A stretch of 64,000 bases of DNA from Staphylococcus marylandisciuri (GTDB lineage Bacteria > Bacillota > Bacilli > Staphylococcales > Staphylococcaceae), in NCBI RefSeq assembly GCF_025519785.1, contig NZ_JAOPKZ010000015.1:1-64000 (forward strand). Direction: 5' to 3'. The position numbers were made by a program, and so were the translations under genes. Positions within the stretch are counted from its first letter, which is position 1. Each line of letters begins with the position of its first letter. Below, in pieces: positions 57,815-64,000 of this stretch. Below the pieces are notes generated by a model. The model saw nothing but the letters and a program-made list of their open reading frames with translations. It had not been told where the DNA came from and made no database searches.

Positions 57815-58309
57815 TTACACCTCGCTATTCTTAATGAATGCCTTATACTTTTCTATTGTGGACTTCCGATATAATTTTATAGAGCTTGTAGATTTCTCTA
57901 ACTTTGCAGCAATTTCTTTCATAGTAAAGCCAGCAAGTTTCATTTCTAACCACGTTTTCTCATTTATATTTAAAGAGGATTTAAAGTCATTTAACAAACT
58001 GTTATATACGTAATTGTCTTCGAAATGAAATAGAGCTAGATGATTTATGTTATCATCAACTACGATAGTATCGAGCCTTGTTTTAGATCGAAATAAATCT
58101 ATGAGATGATAACGGAGTCTTATAAATAGGAATTGTTCAAGCGTGGATGAGTGAGTAGAATCGTATTTTTTAATGAGTAACCACATTTTTATTAGCAATA
58201 ATTGATAAAATTCATCATAATCATACTTTATATTATAACTTTTCAATAGATAATGAATAATGTTCTGATATTTCGAATAGTACTTATCAAACTTCAACCT
58301 GTACTCCAA
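57815..58309 (-). CDS. sigS: ECF-like sigma factor SigS
   Basis: A 164-residue sigma factor with region 2 (about 10-75, DEFYQLLLIKMWLLIKKYD) and region 4 (about 105-158, including AGFTMKEIAAKLEKSTSSIK). Sigma-3 is absent, as in ECF factors. It matches staphylococcal SigS in length and gene neighbourhood. In S. aureus SigS responds to DNA damage and cell-wall stress and contributes to virulence. No anti-sigma factor is recognisable beside it; the next gene encodes a ComK-like protein. The start is taken at 58309. Confidence 0.85.
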   Translation of the reverse strand: MEYRLKFDKYYSKYQNIIHYLLKSYNIKYDYDEFYQLLLIKMWLLIKKYDSTHSSTLEQFLFIRLRYHLIDLFRSKTRLDTIVVDDNINHLALFHFEDNYVYNSLLNDFKSSLNINEKTWLEMKLAGFTMKEIAAKLEKSTSSIKLYRKSTIEKYKAFIKNSEV

Positions 58310-58508
58310 ACTATTGTGTACACAATTTGATATTTCCGGATAGTGAAATTTTAGAATTTATACTAAAAAATTTCATTTGATATATTAACTTAAAAGGTGT
58401 TAAATAAGGGTAATAGGTTATGTAAAATAAATTGTATTAAGGCAAATATTACTTCGTATTTTAAACATTCGACATAATTCTAGAATAGATAGCTAGGAGG
58501 GTTCACAA

Positions 58509-58739
58509 ATGGATTACGCTCACTTAAATTTAGAACATTTTTTCGCTCGCCATGATGAGTTAGATTCTATAAAAGATAAGTCTGACTTTGTAATGATAAA
58601 TAATATGACTAAGGAAATGCTGTATAGAGATGGAAGTATTGAGGGAAATATAGACTTAAAGCAGTATTATTATAAGAATCGTTCTCAAGCAGTTAGTTTC
58701 ATTATGATGGATTTTTATAAACATAATTCTAGACCGTAA
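58509..58739 (+). CDS. Small conserved-looking protein, 76 residues
   Basis: A soluble 76-residue protein (LEHFFARHDELDSIKDKSDF ... YYYKNRSQAVSFIMMDFYKH) with AGGAGGG before the ATG and a terminator 50 nt after the stop. It diverges from sigS with a gap of 200 bp. I do not recognise a family. The strong ribosome-binding site and terminator make it very likely real. Confidence 0.72.
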   Translation: MDYAHLNLEHFFARHDELDSIKDKSDFVMINNMTKEMLYRDGSIEGNIDLKQYYYKNRSQAVSFIMMDFYKHNSRP

Positions 58740-58785
58740 GCATTTGACTTTTATAACTAGATTTTAAATATAGTAGCCTTCGATT

Positions 58786-58817
58786 GTAATGAAATTAAAT
58801 TTTCATTACTTTTTTTA
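58786..58817 (+). terminator. Terminator of the 76-aa gene
   Basis: GTAATGAAAAT-type stem (GTAATGAAA with TTTCATTAC), followed by eight T. Confidence 0.8.
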
Positions 58818-58913
58818 TGAGTGTGTAACAACCACAGTAGAAAATTGTGTGACATCCGATTTAATGTTAAACTTTATTAGCAAAGTTTCAATTATAACCT
58901 AAGAGGTGTAGAC

Positions 58914-59756
58914 ATGATTAAACATAAAAAAGGTTCTATTTTTTCAATTATTGGTTTGGTAGTCATCTTAGGTATATTTTTAGCAATCGGATTTTCTTTG
59001 ATATCTGACCAAGTTATCTTTAAACATGAGAAGCAAGTTGAAAAAGTAGAAAAGTTAGATAATACTCTTGATAAAGCTTCAAAAAAGCAAGTTAATAATT
59101 ATACGAAGCAACAAGTATCTAATAAAAATAATAAATGGCGAGATGCTTCACTATCAGAAATTAAAGATGCAATGGATACAAGCAAGTTAATGGATAGTGA
59201 TGTTCAAAAATACCAATTTTTACGACTTGATAGATATCAAGGTATAAATAGAAATCGTATTAAACGCATGCTCATCGATAACCGTACGCTTTTACATCAC
59301 ACGGATGATTTTATAGCAGCAGCTAAAGAGAAACATTTGAACGAAGTTTATTTGATTTCTCATGCGTTACTCGAAACCGGTTCAGTTAATAGTGAATTAG
59401 CTAAAGGTGTAGAGATTGATGGTAAGAAATATTACAATTTCTTCGGTGTAGGAGCTCTCGATGAAGATCCAGTTAAAACTGGAGGTAACTATGCCAAGAA
59501 GCATGGTTGGGATACACCTGAGAAAGCTATTAAAGGTGGAGCAGGTTTCATTCACGAGCACTTCTTATCTCGAGATGATCAGAACACACTATACAGCATG
59601 AGATGGAATCCTAAGAATACCGGTAAGCACCAGTATGCTACAGATATTTATTGGGCGAGAAGCAATGCTAAGTTGATGGCTGATTTCTATGCTAAGATGA
59701 ATACTGAAGGTAAATATTATAAATATTATACCTATAAAGATGATCCTAAACATTAA
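58914..59756 (+). CDS. sagB: Membrane-anchored N-acetylglucosaminidase SagB
   Basis: A 280-residue enzyme with an N-terminal membrane anchor (about 10-30, FSIIGLVVILGIFLAIGF) and an extracellular glucosaminidase (GH73) domain (about 110-275). The catalytic Glu is in SHALLETGSVNSEL (about 153), and NFFGVGALDED and KYYTYKDDP are family features. By length and position near sigS it corresponds to S. aureus SagB, which trims nascent peptidoglycan glycan strands together with SpdC. GAGGTG lies upstream. It works in the same wall-building process as the non-proteogenic tRNA-Gly genes at the left end. Confidence 0.88.
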   Translation: MIKHKKGSIFSIIGLVVILGIFLAIGFSLISDQVIFKHEKQVEKVEKLDNTLDKASKKQVNNYTKQQVSNKNNKWRDASLSEIKDAMDTSKLMDSDVQKYQFLRLDRYQGINRNRIKRMLIDNRTLLHHTDDFIAAAKEKHLNEVYLISHALLETGSVNSELAKGVEIDGKKYYNFFGVGALDEDPVKTGGNYAKKHGWDTPEKAIKGGAGFIHEHFLSRDDQNTLYSMRWNPKNTGKHQYATDIYWARSNAKLMADFYAKMNTEGKYYKYYTYKDDPKH

Positions 59757-59817
59757 TTATATTGATAAGTAACTATCATACAATTTAAGCTGCTGGGTAA
59801 GAAAAATCGAATTATAG

Positions 59818-60405
59818 CGAGGCTGAGACACAATGCTTTTGTGTTCTGGGGAGCTGATTAACGGCGTCCCAAAAGCAGGGTGTTCAACAGAAACGCTCAC
59901 GATTCGGGAGCGGGACAGAAATCTAATTTGAATAAAAGGATTTCGTCTTCCCACCCCGGCAAGGATGACTAGAATTGGAAAAAGCTTGATAGTAGCGCAT
60001 TTTCATATCAGTCATCTACTGCCAAGATGCTGAAAGAGGGAGCGGGACAGAAATCTAATTTGAATAAAAAGATTTCGTAGTCCCGCCCCGGCAAGGATGA
60101 CTAGAATTGAAAAAGCTTGATACAAGCGCATTTTCAAATCAGTCATCTACTGCCGAGATGTTGAAGAGGCTGGGATTTATGTCCCAGCCTCTTTCTCTCT
60201 AGTCAAAGACCTTTATTTCTCGGCCTTCGGCTTCGCTTTTATAGGAGCACCCCAACTCGCTGTGCTTGTAGAAACTGAATTATCAGTTTCTCTTTGTTGG
60301 GGCCCCACCCCAACTCGCTGTGCTTGTTGAAACTGGTTTACCAGTTTCTCTTTGTTGGGGCCCCCTGCTCAAATCCTAAACGCTTTAGTCTCGAACTCTT
60401 TTTCT
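59818..60405 (+). repeat. Mosaic of family C, two family A units and two STAR cores
   Basis: Family C fragment (GAGGCTGAGACACAATGC, GAGCTGATTAACGGCGTCCC, AAACGCTCACGATTC), then two family A units starting GGGAGCGGGACAG at about 59907 and 60040 with a GAGGCTGGGATTTATGTC end, then two STAR cores (CTTTGTTGGGGCCCC) separated by AACTGGTTTACCAGTTTC, then the module CTCAAATCCTAAACGC. The whole gap between sagB and the lipoprotein operon is built from these parts. Confidence 0.9.
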
Positions 60406-60444
60406 GAAGGGGTAGAGTCTCCCTATAAATAATCTATTAAAGGT

Positions 60445-60493
60445 AAAACCTTCGAGATTTATCGTTAAGAGTTACGACAATCTCGAAGGTTTT
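60445..60493 (-). terminator. Terminator of the osmolyte-binding lipoprotein operon
   Basis: AAAACCTTCGAGATT and AATCTCGAAGGTTTT form a perfect 15-pair stem, with T residues on either exit. Confidence 0.85.
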
Positions 60494-60546
60494 CTATTGC
60501 TGAAAGATATTCACTTTTCTAAACAATTGTTAATTTGTAAGCGGCT

Positions 60547-60624
60547 CTATTTTGCCTCGTTGTTACGATTAAACACAATCCAAAAGACTAAAAATGATAA
60601 GATAAATTTAATTATAAATTTCAT
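60547..60624 (-). CDS. 25-residue single-span membrane peptide
   Basis: Begins MKFIIKFILSFLVFW and ends NRNNEAK. It has a hydrophobic segment of about 17 residues with Lys at the start and polar residues at the end. Its ATG overlaps the TAA of the lipoprotein gene (TAATG), and AAGGAG lies ten bases upstream inside that gene's last codons, so it is set up for coupled translation. A perfect terminator stem lies about 55 nt downstream of its stop. No family is recognised. Confidence 0.6.
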   Translation of the reverse strand: MKFIIKFILSFLVFWIVFNRNNEAK

Positions 60625-61565
60625 TAATTATTCTCCTTTTTACTATCAAAGTAATGGTGTTTTTCAAGAAATTCTTGTGCTATGAGAGCTGGTTCTTTAC
60701 CTTGACCATCAGCTTCATAATTTAATTGTTGCATTTGACTTGTAGAAATTTTACCTTCTAATTTTTTTAGTGCACGTTTAATTTTTGGATTTTGAGTTAA
60801 TGCTTGATTTGGGGCTACTGCACTTGCATCATACGGAGGGAAGAAGTGCTTATCATCCTTCAATACGACAAGATGATATGCAGAAATCCTGCCGTCAGTA
60901 GTATAACCTAAAGCGACATCAAGCTTTTTATTTTTAAGCGCATCATAAACTAAACCTATTTGCATTGGTTTGAGTTGCTTGAAACCAAAACCGTAATAGT
61001 GTTTGAAAGGTGCATACCCATCGCCACCTCTTTTGATCCAAGTGGTGTCGGTACCTACTTTAACTTTATCTTTCACTTTTTGTAGATCTGAGACCTTTTT
61101 GAGATGATACTTTTTAGCAGTCTGTTTAGTAACCATGAAAGCAAAAGTATTTTCGAAGCCATAAGAATTAAAAAAAGTATGCTTATATTTAGTATTAAAC
61201 AAATGTTGTGTGACTTGCATAGCTTTCTCAGGTTCACGTATAGGTTTATGATTTAGCGCACCTACCAGATCTGTCCCTGTATATCGTGTGCTTGATATAT
61301 CTGCATCACCGTTCTGTAAAGCATTGTGTTGAATAGTAGCTGAGCCTAGGTTATTAATAATAGACACGTTATAGTCATCAGGACCATCGTGCTCAATCAG
61401 ATCCTTAATCATATAAGCCATAATCTGAGATTCACTGGTGGCTAAAGCTGAGACTTTAATATTCTTTTTAGCTTTAGGACTTCCCGATAAGCCTGGAAGG
61501 TCACATGCTGTAGACAGTATGAGCACAGATAAAAGAATGAAAAGGAGAAGGTTATTTTTCTTCAT
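60624..61565 (-). CDS. Glycine betaine/choline-binding lipoprotein (OpuC/OsmF type)
   Basis: A 313-residue solute-binding lipoprotein. The lipobox LSTACDLPG gives a lipidated Cys at about 21. The OpuAC-type domain (about 38-305) includes the hinge segments GTDLVGALNHKP and VALGYTTDGRISAYHLV. The start at 61565 (MKKNNLLLF) has GAGGAG upstream. Unlike the OpuC operons, no ATPase or permease gene is adjacent; it stands with only a coupled 25-residue peptide gene. It may serve an osmoprotectant transporter encoded elsewhere. Exact ligand not determined. Confidence 0.85.
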   Translation of the reverse strand: MKKNNLLLFILLSVLILSTACDLPGLSGSPKAKKNIKVSALATSESQIMAYMIKDLIEHDGPDDYNVSIINNLGSATIQHNALQNGDADISSTRYTGTDLVGALNHKPIREPEKAMQVTQHLFNTKYKHTFFNSYGFENTFAFMVTKQTAKKYHLKKVSDLQKVKDKVKVGTDTTWIKRGGDGYAPFKHYYGFGFKQLKPMQIGLVYDALKNKKLDVALGYTTDGRISAYHLVVLKDDKHFFPPYDASAVAPNQALTQNPKIKRALKKLEGKISTSQMQQLNYEADGQGKEPALIAQEFLEKHHYFDSKKENN

Positions 61566-61721
61566 AAATACACTCCTCAACCATGTCTTGTAATCATCTA
61601 TATACTAACACAACTCATCCAATAACATAATATCGGTTTACTTTCCTATCAAAACGTGAATAAATTAGTAACCAGGTCCTTGTGACCTATTTAACACCAA
61701 AGTTTAAGAGGTAGATTTATT

Positions 61722-63191
61722 ATGAGAGTGGCAATAATTGGCGCCGGAACAGCTGGCGTAAGTATATTAAGAGAATTAGTTAAATATAACAAGTTTAATG
61801 ACATGGCAATTGATGTATACGATAATCCTGATCATTTAGGACAAGGTGTACCATTCCAAAATGATAGCCAAGAATTGTTAATTAATATACCATCAGATCA
61901 AATGTCTTTGAATATTGATAACCCAAGAGAATTTTACGAGTGGTATGAAAGTCAAAACGAATTTAAATTTGATAACCCTGAGTACCTACCGCGGTTTATA
62001 TTTGGTCATTATATGAAATCATACCTTGAAAAGTATAATGATCAATACAGTAATTTAAATATTATATCGAAGGAAGTTACAGAAGTATTTATCAATTCAA
62101 AGATTGGGGAGACTGATATTAAATATCATGTTTGCACTTCGTCAGACATGAAAGAGTGTAAGATTTACGATTCGGTCTTCTTGGCTATTGGCACACTATC
62201 CTACCATGACCCTTATCATTTAAAGGGGACACAGGGATACATACAAACACCTTATCCGACTTATAGCACGCTAGATGATGTAAATGATAAAGATCGTATA
62301 GCTATTATAGGTACTGGCTTAGCAAGTTTAGATGTCATCAGATATGTAGCTGCTCATCATCCTAATTTACCTATATCCGTGATGAGTCGTAGTGGCAATT
62401 TACCGAGTGTAAGAGGTGACATGCCAGAGATAGAATTTAAATTTTTGACACCTCAAGTTTTTAATGAAATTAAAAGTCAACGCTTTGGTAACGTCCCTTT
62501 ACAAGAAGCAATTGAGCTTTTTAAAAAAGAGTGTAAGCGATTTAATTTAGATGTACAAAGTCTTATTCATCGAAAAAGTGGCAAACCGGTAGAAGATTTA
62601 GAATATGATTTACGACATCAAAAAGAACTGGGAATATTTCAAAGTTTATTGGAATTAGTTAAGGAAAATATGAATTGGATATGGAATAGCTTTAGTCACC
62701 AGGATCAAGAGAAATTTTTACGAGAATACCATCATATATTAAAAGCTAATTCTAACCCTATGCCTCCGAGAACAGCGCAACTCATGATTAAAGGTATTAA
62801 AAATGGGTTGATTGAAATAAAGAAAAATATTAAAGATGTCTACTATGATGAAAAAGAAGAAAAGTTTAATATTTATTTTGAAGAAGACAATGAAAAGCCC
62901 CATATTTATGATGTGGTAATTAATGCTACCGGTTCTAAAACCCATTTAAAAGATCTCGATCATGATGATCAGCTGGTTATCAATCTTCAGAATCGCCAGA
63001 TTGTCCAAGCTCATCCACTAGGTGGGATACAAATTATTCCTGAGACGAACCAAGTCATCAGCCCTAGATATGGAACACTACATCGTATGTACGCGTTTGG
63101 ACAGCTCACTAATGGTGTTAATCAATCAAGAAATGGCGTTAACATGATCGTTAAACAAGCGAAAAGTGTCGTAGAACAGATGTTGAATTAG
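61722..63191 (+). CDS. FAD/NAD(P)-binding oxidoreductase (FAD_NAD_binding_9)
   Basis: A 489-residue flavoprotein. The N-terminal dinucleotide fold is AIIGAGTAGVSILREL (about 4), with a second nucleotide motif IAIIGTGLASLDVIRY (about 193) and a late FGQLTNGVNQSRNGVN segment. This pattern fits the FAD-NAD(P)-binding family often found in staphylococci with no assigned reaction. GAGGTAG precedes the ATG. It diverges from the osmolyte-binding lipoprotein. Whether it depends on the flavin controlled by the nearby FMN riboswitch is only a thought from proximity. Confidence 0.82.
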   Translation: MRVAIIGAGTAGVSILRELVKYNKFNDMAIDVYDNPDHLGQGVPFQNDSQELLINIPSDQMSLNIDNPREFYEWYESQNEFKFDNPEYLPRFIFGHYMKSYLEKYNDQYSNLNIISKEVTEVFINSKIGETDIKYHVCTSSDMKECKIYDSVFLAIGTLSYHDPYHLKGTQGYIQTPYPTYSTLDDVNDKDRIAIIGTGLASLDVIRYVAAHHPNLPISVMSRSGNLPSVRGDMPEIEFKFLTPQVFNEIKSQRFGNVPLQEAIELFKKECKRFNLDVQSLIHRKSGKPVEDLEYDLRHQKELGIFQSLLELVKENMNWIWNSFSHQDQEKFLREYHHILKANSNPMPPRTAQLMIKGIKNGLIEIKKNIKDVYYDEKEEKFNIYFEEDNEKPHIYDVVINATGSKTHLKDLDHDDQLVINLQNRQIVQAHPLGGIQIIPETNQVISPRYGTLHRMYAFGQLTNGVNQSRNGVNMIVKQAKSVVEQMLN

Positions 63192-63350
63192 AGCTAGTGT
63201 ATTATGATACTTTAAATTTGTTTTATTGTGTTTTTAAAAGTTTTATTGTAAGATTAAAATTAAGTTGAGACATTGTTAAATACAAATTGTTCCTCAACTA
63301 ATATATTTATGACTCAATCATCTTAAATGTATAACAATTTAATAAGTAAT

Positions 63351-63478
63351 TCTTTCGGGGCAGGGTGAAATTCCCAACCGGCAGTAAATTTAAGCCTGCG
63401 ACCTAAGGTTGTTTAAACAATCTTGGCTGATCTAGTGAAAATCTAGAGCCGACAGTATAGTCTGGATGGGAGAAAGAA
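63351..63478 (+). promoter_or_regulatory. FMN riboswitch (RFN element)
   Basis: Contains the conserved blocks TTTCGGGGCAGGGTGAAATT, CCCAACCGGCAGTAAA, AGCCTGCGA, GTGAAAATCTAGAGCCGAC and AGTATAGTCTGGATGGGAG, with closing arms TCTTTC and GAAAGA. It binds FMN and normally controls riboflavin synthesis or uptake genes. In S. aureus a rib operon lies in this part of the genome. Here no rib gene starts within the 520 bp to the window end. Confidence 0.95.
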
Positions 63479-63537
63479 TGAAGTAAACATAGGTTGATTG
63501 TGACCTTTATTTAGTTCTGCTTTAAACTCTTGATGAA

Positions 63538-64000
63538 GAGGTCGGGACAGAAACATTTAGGATTTGATCAGAACCGAACGGTGAGCAGGGGCCCCAACAA
63601 AGAGAAACTGGTAAACCAGTTTCCCCAAGCACAGCGAGTTGGGGTGGGGCCCCAACAAAGAGAAACTGATAAATCAGTTTCCCCAAGCATAGCGAGTTGG
63701 GGTGGGGCCCCAACAAAGAGAAACTGATTTACCAGTTTCCCCAAGCATAGCGAGTTGGGGCGGGCCCCCAACAAAGAAACTGGGACATAATGTAATGTTT
63801 CAGCATCTTAGCAGTGGATGACAGATTTGAAAATGCGCTTGTATCAAGCTTTTTTCAATTCTAGTCATCCTTGCCAGGGCGGGACTATGAAATCTTTTTT
63901 GTTCAAATTAGATTTCTGACCCGCTCCCGAACCGTACGAGTTTCTGTCGAAAATCTTGCTGTTGAGACGCCGTTAATCGGTTTCCAGAGCTCAGAATCTT
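63538..64000 (-). repeat. STAR array, family A unit and family C fragment
   Basis: Module GAGGTCGGGACAGAAACATT, three STAR cores (GGGGCCCCAACAAAG near 63588, 63648 and 63705) separated by AACTG...CAGTT arms, a truncated fourth, then a family A unit (CTGGGACATAATGTAATG to CTGACCCGCTCCC) and an inverted family C fragment reaching the window end (ACGCCGTTAATCGG near 63970). Its far end is not seen. Confidence 0.9.

Noticed and set aside
63522..63774. Open frames with LCWGP/GNWFTSFS-type repeats here and at 4572, 16089 and 17935
   Set aside because: They read through STAR repeats and recur wherever the repeat occurs, with no ribosome-binding site. They are repeat translations, not proteins.

Overview
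The window is AT-rich Firmicute DNA that I assign to Staphylococcus, most likely a coagulase-negative species. The evidence is the gene content and order (airSR, yhaOMN, prsA, ecsAB, traP, hemEHY, menEC, pckA/metK, sigS), peptidoglycan-type tRNA-Gly genes, STAR repeats, a PSM-beta-like peptide and close protein resemblance to S. aureus families. The species cannot be settled from sequence reading alone.

Layout. 1-2420: the end of an rRNA operon (5S) followed by 26 tRNA genes, ending in three tandem non-proteogenic tRNA-Gly genes and a tRNA-Leu. 2890-12995: a TetR regulator with a divergent hydrolase, a Zur-type zinc lipoprotein gene, an orphan PTS IIC (PfoR-like), queG-trmL, a NagB-fold protein and fumC. 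13380-31760: a pseudouridine synthase, the AirSR redox two-component system, an SA1665-like regulator, a UPF0754 and a YlbF/UPF0342-type protein, the yhaO-yhaN-yhaM operon, prsA, a DUF3267 protein, a YtxH protein, hit, ecsAB and traP. 32176-36401: the coproporphyrin-dependent haem genes hemE-hemH-hemY and an RBBP9-like protein. 36941-37713: a second tRNA operon of eight genes. 37890-42560: a decayed accessory region at the place where S. aureus carries genomic island nuSa-beta. It holds two broken tyrosine-integrase genes, gene scraps, an intact PSM-beta-like gene and a DUF4352 protein. 43012-53301: menE-menC, yidD, a ytkD-type Nudix gene with a hydrolase, two DUF3139 paralogues, pckA, a SAM riboswitch with metK, and a membrane coiled-coil protein. 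53735-63191: an aldo/keto reductase, a crcB/fluC pair, transaldolase, sigS with a ComK-like partner, sagB, an osmolyte-binding lipoprotein with a coupled 25-aa peptide, and an FAD/NAD protein. 63351-64000: an FMN riboswitch followed by repeats and the window end.

Nearly every intergenic gap holds one of three dispersed repeat families: (A) a unit of three hairpins starting GGGAGCGGGACAG, with about 18 long copies and four short single-hairpin copies; (B) STAR-type GGGGCCCCAACAAAG units; (C) a unit containing AAACCGATTAACGGC. They often occur as mosaics. Themes that connect the genes are electron transport (haem, menaquinone, AirSR), tRNA supply and modification (queG, trmL, both tRNA operons), central carbon metabolism (fumC, pckA, tal) and the cell envelope (non-proteogenic tRNA-Gly, prsA, sagB). 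The most notable unexplained items are the three-hairpin repeat family, the decayed island with a surviving PSM-beta-like gene, the coupled 25-aa membrane peptide, an orphan leader-like element before fumC, and an FMN riboswitch followed by repeats instead of a gene.
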